Under the pieces are notes generated by a model. It saw nothing but the letters and a program-made list of their open reading frames with translations, did no database searches and was not told where the DNA came from. Shown here piece by piece: positions 9,655-18,315 of a DNA stretch of 64,000 bases. The stretch is taken from NCBI GenBank assembly GCA_947492475.1, contig CANLNM010000010.1, positions 1 to 64,000 on the forward strand, in the 5' to 3' direction. Every line of letters starts with the position of its first letter. Within the stretch, counting starts at the first letter, position 1. The position numbers were made by a program, and so were the translations under genes. This stretch comes from an uncultured Paracoccaceae bacterium (lineage in GTDB: Bacteria; Pseudomonadota; Alphaproteobacteria; Rhodobacterales; Rhodobacteraceae).

Positions 9655-10875
9655 TTAATCCTTGCTCGGGGGGGTTAGCGACGCCAATGGCGGCAACATG
9701 GTCCCTGCCACCAAAGATGTCAAAATCCGTGGCGTCGGTGGGATCATCGAAACCGGAAACAGAATGCGGTCGCGAAATTTCGGCAGCAAACGGCTATCTG
9801 ATTGATATTGCGGTGTGAACGCGGCTGACATGGTTTGATAGATCCGCACATGCCACCGCCGCGCACGTGCATAAATCGGCAGGGCCTGCGACACGATGTC
9901 AGCGCTGCGACCTGCGGTTTCACAGGCCTTGACCAGTGCCAGCGCCAGCGCATGGGCATCCAGCAACGCCATATTGGCCCCTTGGCCCAGCTGCGGACTG
10001 GCCCGATGCGCGGCATCCCCGATATGGACAATCCCATCCCCAAAGGGACGTCGCAATGTGCCATGGGTATAGCGCGCCATCAGCATCTGATCCGCATCGG
10101 TGATTTGATCCAGAAACGGGGCAAAGTCGGGCCAAAGGGCGCGGGCTTCGTCCTTCCACGCCGTTAAACCGGCCTGCTGCCAATCGCCATAGGCATCGCG
10201 GGGCATGGACCAGAAGATCGCCGCCTTAAACCTGTCGTCGCCGTGTTCTGTATTCTGGGGCATTTTGCCGATGGGCAATGCGCCGATCATGCGGTCGGCG
10301 CGGCGATATTTCTGGCTCAGTTGATCCTTGGGTAAAATAGTATCGGGCCAATCCACGGTGCCCCAGATCGCCCCATAGGGCAGGGGGCGGGATTGAAGTG
10401 GCGACAAAGGCGACCCAGCGCCGGCCGCATCCACGACCAAATCAAACGGCCCGTATTGTGCGTCCCGCGATTGGAGGAAACCATCCGAAAACCCGGTGAT
10501 TTCTGCGGATGTGATCAGGGGGATGTTGCGGGTTTGCACACCACCCAGCAACGCCTGAAACAGCGCCGCGCGGTGGATCGCCAGCCCTTTGCGGCCGGTG
10601 TAATGCACGTTTAGAACCGGGCGGCCGTGATCGGCTTCGTCGCCAAACATCCGGTGGATACTGTTGCCCATTGCGCGCGCCGCATCGCCCACACCAATCG
10701 CATCCAATACATCGCGCCCCACGGGCTGAATAACCAGCCCCGACCCAACCGGGCGCGGTGCGTCAAACTGATCGAACACCGTCACGTCAAATCCACGATC
10801 CGCCAAAAGCGATGCTGCGGCCAAACCGCCAATACCTGCGCCCACGACGGCGATCTGTAATTGTGCGTTACTCAT
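9655..10875 (-). CDS. FAD-dependent monooxygenase (UbiH/salicylate hydroxylase type)
   Basis: Flavoprotein monooxygenase, 406 residues, class A aromatic hydroxylase fold. The dinucleotide-binding motif GAGIGG lies at residues 12-17 with the acidic end of strand 2 in VTVFDQ. The second FAD motif GDAAHRASPQLGQGAN is at about residues 287-302. Such enzymes use NAD(P)H and oxygen to hydroxylate aromatic or polyketide-like substrates; the substrate here cannot be told. GGTAAAGGT before the ATG is a plausible ribosome binding site. The haemoglobin gene follows directly. Divergent from ileS across a region containing a strong hairpin. Confidence 0.85.
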   Translation of the reverse strand: MSNAQLQIAVVGAGIGGLAAASLLADRGFDVTVFDQFDAPRPVGSGLVIQPVGRDVLDAIGVGDAARAMGNSIHRMFGDEADHGRPVLNVHYTGRKGLAIHRAALFQALLGGVQTRNIPLITSAEITGFSDGFLQSRDAQYGPFDLVVDAAGAGSPLSPLQSRPLPYGAIWGTVDWPDTILPKDQLSQKYRRADRMIGALPIGKMPQNTEHGDDRFKAAIFWSMPRDAYGDWQQAGLTAWKDEARALWPDFAPFLDQITDADQMLMARYTHGTLRRPFGDGIVHIGDAAHRASPQLGQGANMALLDAHALALALVKACETAGRSADIVSQALPIYARARRWHVRIYQTMSAAFTPQYQSDSRLLPKFRDRILFPVSMIPPTPRILTSLVAGTMLPPLASLTPPSKD

Positions 10876-10951
10876 ACCTTTACCCCAGTAAATCGGATGC
10901 CTATAAGCGCGTCATGGCATATCTCGGTGTGATCATCATTCGAATTATGAC

Positions 10952-10980
10952 CCCGGCGCTCTGATTTATGAGACGCCGGG
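10952..10980. promoter_or_regulatory. GC-rich hairpin between FAD monooxygenase and ileS
   Basis: The arms CCCGGCG-CTC (10952-10961) and GAG-A-CGCCGGG (10970-10980) pair over ten bases with one bulged A and an eight-base loop. No T-run follows on the plus strand, so it is not a standard terminator. It lies 70 bases before the ileS start and could be a leader structure or a protein-binding dyad in the divergent promoter region. Confidence 0.5.
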
Positions 10981-11049
10981 CAAAGGTGTTGAGCCATCGC
11001 ACCGACCTGACCCCTTTTTGAGATATCTAATCCAGAGGACGCCAACCAC

Positions 11050-13977
11050 ATGTGCGCCGACCAAACGACCCCCGAAAACACTGCTCCTGATTATAAGTCC
11101 ACGCTGAACCTGCCGAAAACGGATTTTCCGATGCGCGCAGGCCTGCCCAAACGTGAACCCAACTGGCTGGATCGCTGGGCGCGCATTGGCGTCTATGATC
11201 GCCTGCGGGAAAAACAGGGGCGCGACCCGTTCACGCTGCATGATGGACCGCCCTATGCCAACGGGCATTTGCATATCGGTCACGCGTTGAACAAAACCAT
11301 TAAAGACATGATCGTGCGATCCCATCAGATGATGGGATTTGATGCGCGCTATGTGCCGGGTTGGGATTGTCACGGCCTGCCGATCGAATGGAAAATCGAA
11401 GAGCAATACCGCAAAAAAGGCAAAGACAAAGACGCCGTAGACGTGGTGGAATTCCGTCAGGAATGCCGCGCCTTTGCCGATGGCTGGGTCGATATCCAGC
11501 GCGAAGAATTCAAACGTCTGGGCATCACCGGCAATTGGGCTGATCCCTATCTGACGATGAATTTCCACGCCGAACGGGTGATCGCCGAGGAATTCATGAA
11601 GTTCCTGATGAACGGCACATTGTATCAAGGGTCCAAACCCGTGATGTGGTCCCCGGTTGAAAAAACCGCGCTGGCCGAGGCTGAGGTGGAATACCACGAC
11701 AAAGAAAGCTTCACCATCTGGGTGAAGTTTAAGGTCACCAATGCGGGCCATGACCTGAATGGGGCCCAGGTTGTGATCTGGACGACCACGCCTTGGACGA
11801 TCCCATCCAACCAAGCCGTCGTTTACGGCGAAAATATCGCCTATGGCCTATACGAAGTCACCGGCACCCCGGATGAAAGCTGGGTCGCGGTGGGGGACAA
11901 ATACCTGCTGGCCGACAATCTGGCCGCGGATGTCATGACCCGCGCGCGTCTGGCCGATGATCAATGGACCCGAGTGCGGGATGTGCCTGCGGATGAACTG
12001 GCGGGTTTGGCGCTGTCACACCCACTTGCTGGTGTTGAGGGGGGCAATGGCGAATGGGATGGTACACGCGATTTCCGCGCCGCCGATTTTGTCACCGACA
12101 CCGAAGGCACGGGCTTTGTGCATTGCGCGCCGTCCCACGGGATGGAAGAGTTTGAACTCTACCGTGATCTGGGCATGTTGGAACAGGTTATCACCTATAA
12201 CGTCATGGATGATGGGGGCTTTCGCGCTGATCTGCCGTTCTTTGGCGGGACGTATATCCTTGATCGCAAAGGCAAAGAAGGCAACGCAAACAAAACCATC
12301 ATCGACAAACTGGTCGAAGTGGGCGGCCTTCTGGCCCGTGGTAAGATCAAGCATTCCTATCCGCATTCTTGGCGGTCCAAAGCGCCGATCATCTATCGCA
12401 ACACGCCGCAATGGTTTGCCGCTGTGGATCGTGACATAAATGATGGTCAGGACGACATGGGTACAACCATCCGGGATCGTGCGCTGAATTCCATCGACCA
12501 GCAGGTCAAATGGTGGCCGCAGACCGGGCGCAACCGTCTGCATTCCATGATCGAAGCGCGCCCCGATTGGGTTCTGTCGCGTCAACGTGCTTGGGGTGTG
12601 CCGCTGACCTGTTTCACTCGCAAAGGCCTGTTGCCGACCGACGAAGGGTTCTTGCTGCGCAATGAGGCGGTCAATGCCCGCGTCGCCGAAGCGTTTGAAG
12701 TTGAAGGCGCGGATTGCTGGTACGCTGAGGGCGCCAAAGAGCGGTTCTTGGGCGATGACGTGAACCCGGATGATTACGATCAGGTGTTTGATGTGCTGGA
12801 CGTGTGGTTTGATAGTGGATCAACCCATGCCTTTGTACTGCGCGACCGCGAAGACGGCACCAAAGACGGCATCGCTGACGTCTATATGGAAGGCACCGAT
12901 CAACACCGGGGCTGGTTCCATTCATCCCTGTTGCAGGCCTGTGGCACATTGGGCCGCGCGCCGTATCGCAACGTGGTCACACATGGGTTCACGCTGGATG
13001 AGAAGGGCAATAAAATGTCCAAATCATTGGGCAACACCATCGTGCCTGAAACCATCGTCAAACAATATGGCGCCGATATCCTGCGTCTGTGGGTGGCCCA
13101 AACGGATTACATGGCCGATCAGCGCATTGGGCCAGAAATCCTGAAAGGTGTGGCTGACAGCTATCGCCGGCTGCGCAACACAATGCGGTTTATCCTTGGC
13201 TCGCTGAATGATTTCACCGAGGCAGATCGCGTTGAACCTGCGGATATGCCCGAACTGGAACGGCTGGTGCTGCACCGGTTGGCGGAATTGGACGAACAGG
13301 TGCGCAAAGGCTACCAAGAGTTTGATTTCACAAGCGTTTGGCAGGCTGTGTTCAACTTTGCCACTGTCGATCTGTCGGCGTTCTACTTTGATATCCGCAA
13401 GGATGCGCTGTATTGCGATGGCGATACAATCGAACGTCGCGCAGCGCGCACGGTGCTGGATATCCTGTATCAACGCCTGACCAAATGGCTAGCGCCGATC
13501 CTTGTTTTCACCATGGAAGAAATCTGGCTTGAACGGAACGAGGGCGACGAAACGTCGATCCACCTAGAGGATTTCCCAGACACGCCAAGCGCATGGCAAG
13601 ACGCCGATCTGGCCGCCAAATGGGCCGGTATCCGTCAGGTCCGTCGGGTGGTCACCGCCGCGTTGGAAATCCAGCGTCGCGACAAGGTGATCGGAGCGTC
13701 ACTTGAGGCGGCACCGGTTGTACATGTGGAAAACGCCGACGTGTTGGCTGCGTTGAAATCGGTTGATTTCGACGATGTGTGCATCACATCCGCGGTGCAA
13801 TTGTCCGGCGATCCAAGCCCGGCCGAAGCGTTCCGTTTGCCCGAAATCGAAGGGGTCGGCGTGGTGTTTGAAAAGGCAGAAGGCGGCAAATGCCAACGCT
13901 GCTGGAAAGTGCTGCCAGATGTGGGCAGCCACGCCCATGACGGCACCTGCGGACGCTGCAGCGCGGCCCTTGGCTAA
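11050..13977 (+). CDS. Isoleucine-tRNA ligase
   Basis: IleS, 975 residues, charges tRNA-Ile with isoleucine. The class I signature HIGH is at residues 75-78 and KMSKS at 655-659. The editing domain lies between them (with [10 protein letters not shown] near 240), and the C-terminus carries a zinc-binding cysteine set (CQRCWK and CGRC), as in bacterial type IleS. Upstream TCCAGAGGACG may serve as the ribosome binding site. The gene stands alone with a leader of at least 70 bases. Length is in the usual range. Confidence 0.98.
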   Translation: MCADQTTPENTAPDYKSTLNLPKTDFPMRAGLPKREPNWLDRWARIGVYDRLREKQGRDPFTLHDGPPYANGHLHIGHALNKTIKDMIVRSHQMMGFDARYVPGWDCHGLPIEWKIEEQYRKKGKDKDAVDVVEFRQECRAFADGWVDIQREEFKRLGITGNWADPYLTMNFHAERVIAEEFMKFLMNGTLYQGSKPVMWSPVEKTALAEAEVEYHDKESFTIWVKFKVTNAGHDLNGAQVVIWTTTPWTIPSNQAVVYGENIAYGLYEVTGTPDESWVAVGDKYLLADNLAADVMTRARLADDQWTRVRDVPADELAGLALSHPLAGVEGGNGEWDGTRDFRAADFVTDTEGTGFVHCAPSHGMEEFELYRDLGMLEQVITYNVMDDGGFRADLPFFGGTYILDRKGKEGNANKTIIDKLVEVGGLLARGKIKHSYPHSWRSKAPIIYRNTPQWFAAVDRDINDGQDDMGTTIRDRALNSIDQQVKWWPQTGRNRLHSMIEARPDWVLSRQRAWGVPLTCFTRKGLLPTDEGFLLRNEAVNARVAEAFEVEGADCWYAEGAKERFLGDDVNPDDYDQVFDVLDVWFDSGSTHAFVLRDREDGTKDGIADVYMEGTDQHRGWFHSSLLQACGTLGRAPYRNVVTHGFTLDEKGNKMSKSLGNTIVPETIVKQYGADILRLWVAQTDYMADQRIGPEILKGVADSYRRLRNTMRFILGSLNDFTEADRVEPADMPELERLVLHRLAELDEQVRKGYQEFDFTSVWQAVFNFATVDLSAFYFDIRKDALYCDGDTIERRAARTVLDILYQRLTKWLAPILVFTMEEIWLERNEGDETSIHLEDFPDTPSAWQDADLAAKWAGIRQVRRVVTAALEIQRRDKVIGASLEAAPVVHVENADVLAALKSVDFDDVCITSAVQLSGDPSPAEAFRLPEIEGVGVVFEKAEGGKCQRCWKVLPDVGSHAHDGTCGRCSAALG

Positions 13978-13996
13978 CGCCATTTGATTGATCTGT

Positions 13997-14013
13997 GTCA
14001 GGGCGGGCCTGAC
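13997..14013 (+). terminator. Weak hairpin after ileS
   Basis: GTCAGG and CCTGAC pair around a GCGGG loop 20 bases after the ileS stop, followed by GGGTTTTG. The U-run is short, so termination may be partial. The hairpin ends 47 bases before the GreA-like gene. Confidence 0.45.
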
Positions 14014-14059
14014 GGGTTTTGCGGTTAACTCATCCTTGAACAGAGGAAGGAGTTTTCCC

Positions 14060-14512
14060 ATGCCCCATGCTAAAAAATCCGCCCTGCGCGACGCCATGCT
14101 GGCGCTTGAATCCGCCGAACTGGAATCCGCGCGCGAGCATTACGAAACCTATCTGGCCGAAAGCCATCTGGATGATCGGTCATCCATTGATCGCGATGAA
14201 ATGAGCCAAGCGCGCATCAACGCCGATCTGGCCCATTCGTTCGATGCGCCCATCCACACCCACGAAGCCAAAATCGTAGCGCTTCAATCGCTTGATTTTA
14301 CACCGAAATCCGAAGTGGAGCCCGGCGCGGTTGTTAGCTTTGGCGGGCGCAATTTTGTGGTGTCCGTGTCCACGCGCAAATTTGACTGCAACGGCGAAAC
14401 CTATATGGGCATTTCCGTGGACACCCCGATTTATCGCCAGATATCGGGCTTGCAAGAAGGCGATGAGTTTGAGCAGAATGGCGTGAAATTCATCCTCGAA
14501 AAAGTGTATTGA
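14060..14512 (+). CDS. GreA/GreB-like transcription elongation factor, divergent
   Basis: 150-residue protein resembling Gre factors. The C-terminal half (about 85-150) has the FKBP-like Gre fold pattern: GAVVSFGGRNFVVSVS, ISVDTPIYRQISGLQEGDEFE, ending ILEKVY. The N-terminal half is helical and charged and could form the two-helix coiled coil that enters the RNA polymerase channel; an acidic turn DDRSSIDRDE (about 38-47) is where the catalytic tip would be. The N-terminal sequence is far from standard GreA. GAGGAAGGAG six bases before the ATG is a strong ribosome binding site and fixes this start over the longer frame. Its stop overlaps the start region of the ogt-like gene. Confidence 0.7.
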   Translation: MPHAKKSALRDAMLALESAELESAREHYETYLAESHLDDRSSIDRDEMSQARINADLAHSFDAPIHTHEAKIVALQSLDFTPKSEVEPGAVVSFGGRNFVVSVSTRKFDCNGETYMGISVDTPIYRQISGLQEGDEFEQNGVKFILEKVY

Positions 14513-14513
14513 T

Positions 14514-14981
14514 GTGCCACGCCTGACCCTTCCTTCGCCCACCGGCGCCCTGACGATTGTTGAACGTGATGGCGCCATTGTGCGGTTGGATTGGGGGGAT
14601 CGCATGCCCGGTCCCAAAGGCGTGGATCAAACCGCGTTGTTGCAGTGTGCGGCGGCGCAACTGGAGGCGTATTTCGCCGGGGATCTACAGGAATTTGACC
14701 TGCCGTTGGACGTCGCCGGATCACAATTTCAGCGTGATGTTTGTGACGCGATGTCCGCCATTCCGTTCGGCGAAACCCGCACCTATGGCGATATCGCGGC
14801 AGATGTATCCGGATCAGCGCAGGCTGTGGGCAATGCCTGTGGCGGCAATCCGATCCCGGTGATCATTCCGTGTCACCGGGTTCTGGGGGCATCATCGCTG
14901 GGCGGGTTTTCGGGCAGCGGCGGCGTGGAAACCAAGGTCTGGCTGCTGCGCCACGAAGGTGCGGCCGGACTGCTGATTTAG
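14514..14981 (+). CDS. Methylated-DNA-protein-cysteine methyltransferase (Ogt type)
   Basis: 155-residue O6-alkylguanine-DNA alkyltransferase. It removes alkyl groups from O6-guanine by suicide transfer to a cysteine. The active site PCHRV is present with C120, and the conserved tyrosine of TYGDIA is present (residue 91). The arginine finger that normally precedes AVG is glutamine here (SAQAVG, Q103). GTG start overlapping the stop of the preceding gene (TGATG), so expression is coupled to the GreA-like factor. It lacks an AraC-type regulatory domain. Confidence 0.92.
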   Translation: MPRLTLPSPTGALTIVERDGAIVRLDWGDRMPGPKGVDQTALLQCAAAQLEAYFAGDLQEFDLPLDVAGSQFQRDVCDAMSAIPFGETRTYGDIAADVSGSAQAVGNACGGNPIPVIIPCHRVLGASSLGGFSGSGGVETKVWLLRHEGAAGLLI

Positions 14982-15673
14982 CCGTCTTTGCCATACATGA
15001 TTTGTTGCAACGCCCCGGCCACCATCAAATAGATGGAGGTGATGACCAATCCCCAATGCGCCCAGCTTTGGGGGTGAAAATCAACCCAAGCGGCCCAGCC
15101 TGCAAAAAACGTCCATGCCAGTGCCATTGGCAATGTCAGCAATCGCCAGCGTTCTGTGCGCACGGGATGGACAAATTTGATCGGCAAAAACATCGCCACA
15201 GCCAAGAAGGTTACGATCGCGAGGATCAGCCAAAAATTAGGTTCCAACGCGAACAGGACCAACACCAGCATGTTCCAGCAGCCCGGAAAGCCTGAGAATG
15301 AATAATCCTTTGTTTTCATGCGTGTATCGGCGAAATACATCGCAGAGGCAAAGGTGATGATGATGATCGCAACCCACCCCGTCCATCCGGGCAACAACCC
15401 GGACGCAAACAGCGCATAGGCCGGAATAAAGACATATGTCAGGTAGTCGATGATCAAATCCAACAACACACCGTCAAATTCCGGCGCGTTGGTTTTCACA
15501 TCATATCGCCGCGCCAATGGCCCATCGATGCCATCCACAAAAAACGCAACAACAAGCCATAGAAACATCAACGACCACTGGGACTCAACGGCGGCCAACA
15601 TGGCCAACATGGCAAAAATAGCACCTGTCGCAGTGAGCAGGTGAACGGAAAGGGCTTTGGCTGAAAGTGTCAT
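14978..15673 (-). CDS. Phosphatidylcholine synthase (CDP-alcohol phosphatidyltransferase)
   Basis: 231-residue integral membrane protein of the CDP-alcohol phosphatidyltransferase family, best matching Pcs, which condenses choline with CDP-diacylglycerol to give phosphatidylcholine. The motif region DGPLARR (about 50-56), then after twelve residues G-x3-D-x3-D (FDGVLLDLIID), has a longer spacer than the standard DG-x2-AR-x8-G-x3-D-x3-D, as I recall for Pcs enzymes. About eight hydrophobic segments are visible. It ends on the minus strand, overlapping the convergent ogt-like gene by four bases. Choline use fits marine Rhodobacterales. Confidence 0.85.
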   Translation of the reverse strand: MTLSAKALSVHLLTATGAIFAMLAMLAAVESQWSLMFLWLVVAFFVDGIDGPLARRYDVKTNAPEFDGVLLDLIIDYLTYVFIPAYALFASGLLPGWTGWVAIIIITFASAMYFADTRMKTKDYSFSGFPGCWNMLVLVLFALEPNFWLILAIVTFLAVAMFLPIKFVHPVRTERWRLLTLPMALAWTFFAGWAAWVDFHPQSWAHWGLVITSIYLMVAGALQQIMYGKDG

Positions 15674-15759
15674 GCGCCTGTCATGGGGGATTTAACGCCA
15701 AAGGGCAAGCGTCGGTCAGTACACAAGCGGCGGCAGGCCGATGCGCGTCACGATCTGGG

Positions 15760-16659
15760 TCACGATCTGGGATGGGCCGCGTCGTAGATTTCCATCAATC
15801 GGGTGCTGTCCACGGCCGTGTAGGCCTGTGTGGTCGATAGGGATGCATGCCCCAGTAATTCCTGGATCGCGCGCAAATCCCCACCGGCAGATAACAAATG
15901 TGTCGCAAAGGAATGACGCAGCGCGTGTGGCGTGGCCGAAGACGGCAGTCCCAGCTGAAGCCGCGCCTTTTCCATGACTTTCTGGATGGCACGTGGGCCC
16001 AATGCGCCGCCGCGGACCCCGCGAAACAGGGGCATATCTTCGGTCAAATCATGTGGGCATTCGGTGACATAGGCATCAACCGCATTGCGGGCCGCGGGGA
16101 TAACGGGAACAAGTCGTTCCTTGCCGCCTTTCCCAACGATGCGCAGAATTTCTGGCAAGGGGGCGTCTTTGGTTTTTAGGCCCAATGCCTCGGAAATCCG
16201 CAAACCACAGCCATAAAGCAACGTCACCACCGCCAAATCCCGTGTCGCGACCCAGGGTTCGCTGGCCTGCAACTCCACCTGTGACAACAATGCGGGGGTT
16301 GTTTCCTCGGGCAGGGGACGGGGCAGTTTTTTCTGAAACTTAGGCGCACGTGTGGATAAAACCGCAGTGGGTTCAAACCCTTCGCGATCCGCCAGCCACC
16401 CATAAAAGGTTTTCACCGCGGACAATTTGCGCGCCAAAGATCGCGCCGCAATGCCATGCCCCCGTTCAAACGCCATCCAAGCCCGCATATCGCTGATGGT
16501 GATATGCGACAGCGGTCCAAGCCCCTGCTGCGCGCCATGATGTTGGGTCATAAAGCTCAGAAAATTCAGCACATCCCTTTGATATGCCTCAATCGTGTTT
16601 TCTGACGCCGCTTTGAGCGCGCTTTCATGGGCAAGCCATTCCGCCAGCGCAAAGGTCAA
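15760..16659 (-). CDS. Tyrosine recombinase XerC
   Basis: XerC, 299 residues, resolves chromosome dimers at dif with XerD and FtsK. The catalytic set is complete: R154 (GCGLRISE), K178, H245-x-x-R248 (HALRH), H271 (LLGHAS) and Y280. The N-terminal SAM-like core-binding domain covers about residues 4-95. The start used is TTG; the open frame extends further upstream without an ATG, so the true N-terminus may include a few more residues. It follows the DUF484 gene closely on the same strand, the usual arrangement in proteobacteria. Confidence 0.93.
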   Translation of the reverse strand: MTFALAEWLAHESALKAASENTIEAYQRDVLNFLSFMTQHHGAQQGLGPLSHITISDMRAWMAFERGHGIAARSLARKLSAVKTFYGWLADREGFEPTAVLSTRAPKFQKKLPRPLPEETTPALLSQVELQASEPWVATRDLAVVTLLYGCGLRISEALGLKTKDAPLPEILRIVGKGGKERLVPVIPAARNAVDAYVTECPHDLTEDMPLFRGVRGGALGPRAIQKVMEKARLQLGLPSSATPHALRHSFATHLLSAGGDLRAIQELLGHASLSTTQAYTAVDSTRLMEIYDAAHPRS

Positions 16660-16685
16660 CGCTGGCGATATGTGTTTTGGGGCGA

Positions 16686-17393
16686 TCAGGACAGCCAGCG
16701 CCGCATGGCGCGTTCAAAAATGCCGCCGAAAAAGGCTAGCAAATCAGTGCCTTGCTGGGGCGAAAACTGATGTGGGTCCTCAGATGCCATTACCAGCATG
16801 CCCGGCAAACGGCCTTCGCCCAGATCCAGTTTCAGGCAGGCTTCTGAGCGCACATAATCGGCTTTGTCGCCGTAAATCTGCCCATCATTGCCCGACACCT
16901 GACGCAACGTGACCTGACGCACAGGTAAATTGCGGCCACGGGTGATGTAGTCGTCGATAAAACCGGGGGCGACGGCGTTCAGCACATCGTCCAGTTTTTT
17001 GACCGTGGCGTCTTCGTCGCCGCTTTCGCTTTCCAGTACCAGACGAATCGAATCAACCCGCAGGATGTCGGCCACTTCGCCGCCCAGATCATGCAGGAAC
17101 ACTTCGAATTCGGTGGGGTCCATCATCCGCAACACGGCGCGGTGAATTTGGTTGGTGCCGGCCAGATTTTCATAAGCTGCGGCGATCACGGACCGATGGG
17201 TGTCTTCTAGTCTGTCCAGCCGGGCTTCTAGTCGTTCCATCGCGATGCCGCGCAGATCGACGATGTTGCCGCCCATGGTTTTTTCGTTTGCGGCCACTAG
17301 GGCGCGCATGATGTCCTGATCTTCTAACAGGGTATCGGGATCGGAAATAATGCGTTCGCGGACGGATTCGTCCATCGCCTGGGTACTGCTCAT
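16686..17393 (-). CDS. DUF484 family protein
   Basis: 235-residue soluble protein of the DUF484 family, which has a GAF-like fold and is commonly encoded next to xerC. An N-terminal helical part (about 1-85, with a heptad-like region near 45-70) precedes the GAF-like domain. The function is unknown; the constant neighbourhood suggests a link to chromosome processing, but this is inference. The gene is upstream of xerC on the minus strand with a short gap and likely shares its transcript. Confidence 0.85.
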   Translation of the reverse strand: MSSTQAMDESVRERIISDPDTLLEDQDIMRALVAANEKTMGGNIVDLRGIAMERLEARLDRLEDTHRSVIAAAYENLAGTNQIHRAVLRMMDPTEFEVFLHDLGGEVADILRVDSIRLVLESESGDEDATVKKLDDVLNAVAPGFIDDYITRGRNLPVRQVTLRQVSGNDGQIYGDKADYVRSEACLKLDLGEGRLPGMLVMASEDPHQFSPQQGTDLLAFFGGIFERAMRRWLS

Positions 17394-17469
17394 GCCTGTC
17401 TCGTTTGTTTGTTATTGGGGGCAGTATAACAAACCAAACGGGGATTGCTTCACTTTTTTGCCCTAAAAC

Positions 17470-17497
17470 GACAAAACCCCGGCGAAACCGGGGCTTT
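17470..17497 (-). terminator. Rho-independent terminator after fsa
   Basis: CCCCGG (17477-17482) and CCGGGG (17488-17493) form a six-pair stem with a five-base loop. Read on the minus strand, it is followed by TTTTGTCGTTTTAG. It lies 30 bases past the fsa stop. Confidence 0.8.
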
Positions 17498-17522
17498 GCT
17501 TGTACTTTTTCAACCTGAACGC

Positions 17523-18176
17523 TTACAGAATTTTGATGCCTGCGGCTTCGATGTCTTTGATAAACCCGGCCAGACCTTTGTCGGTCAAAACGTGGTTTGC
17601 CATGGCTTTGATCACGTTTGGCGGTGCCGTGCAGACGTCAGCACCGATTTTTGCGCATTCTGACATGTGGTTGGCGGACCGGATCGATGCGGCCAGAATT
17701 TGAGTGTCAAAACCGTAATTGTCATAAATGGTGCGGATATCTTCGATCAGCTCCAGACCATCCAGATTGATGTCGTCCAAACGGCCAATAAAGGGCGAAA
17801 TAAACGTCGCGCCCGCCTTGGCGGCCAACAGGGCCTGATTGGCGCTGAAACACAGCGTCACATTGACCATTTTTCCTTCGCTCGACAGGGTTTTACAGGC
17901 TTTTAGCCCGTCCCATGTCAGCGGCACTTTGACGGCGATGTTTTCAGCGATATCGGCCAGTTTGCGCCCCTCGGCGATCATGGCGTCAGCGTCCAGCGCG
18001 ACCACTTCGGCTGAAACGGGGCCATCAACCAAATCAGCGATTTCTTTGGTCACTTCCAGAATGTCGCGACCGGATTTTTTGATCAGGGACGGGTTTGTTG
18101 TCACACCGTCCACCATGCCAAGGGCGTTTAGCTCGGCGATGGCGTCGATTTCTGCTGTATCAACGAAAAATTTCAT
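17523..18176 (-). CDS. Transaldolase / fructose-6-phosphate aldolase family
   Basis: 217-residue small transaldolase (TalC/FSA type). It transfers dihydroxyacetone units in the pentose phosphate pathway, or cleaves fructose 6-phosphate. The N-terminus [13 protein letters not shown] and motif GVTTNPSL (24-31) are typical. K83 in AVKVPLT is the Schiff-base lysine. Family members of this length cannot be split into transaldolase or aldolase by motif alone. AAAGGAGC on the minus strand precedes the ATG. It is divergent from priA, with an imperfect direct repeat in its upstream region and a strong terminator behind it. Confidence 0.93.
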   Translation of the reverse strand: MKFFVDTAEIDAIAELNALGMVDGVTTNPSLIKKSGRDILEVTKEIADLVDGPVSAEVVALDADAMIAEGRKLADIAENIAVKVPLTWDGLKACKTLSSEGKMVNVTLCFSANQALLAAKAGATFISPFIGRLDDINLDGLELIEDIRTIYDNYGFDTQILAASIRSANHMSECAKIGADVCTAPPNVIKAMANHVLTDKGLAGFIKDIEAAGIKIL

Positions 18177-18202
18177 AACGTGCTCCTTTAGGGGCGGATG
18201 GT

Positions 18203-18238
18203 CAGCAAAGCCAGATTGGCCAGCAAAGCCGGATTTGG
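18203..18238. repeat. Imperfect tandem direct repeat upstream of fsa
   Basis: Two near-identical units, CAGCAAAGCCAGATTGG (18203-18219) and CAGCAAAGCCGGATTTGG (18221-18238), lie 27 to 62 bases upstream of the fsa start and in the fsa-priA divergent region. Spacing is 18 bases. It could be a tandem operator or a recent small duplication. Confidence 0.6.
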
Positions 18239-18315
18239 ATGTCTTGCGTCTGCCTTTACCGCATGAGACGCTAGGGGCCTAGCCCTGCGCAAGATTATTT
18301 TTGATGGTAAAATAA

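Noticed and set aside
10966..11814. 282-codon minus-strand frame opposite ileS
   Set aside because: Shadow of the ileS coding frame; composition is not protein-like.
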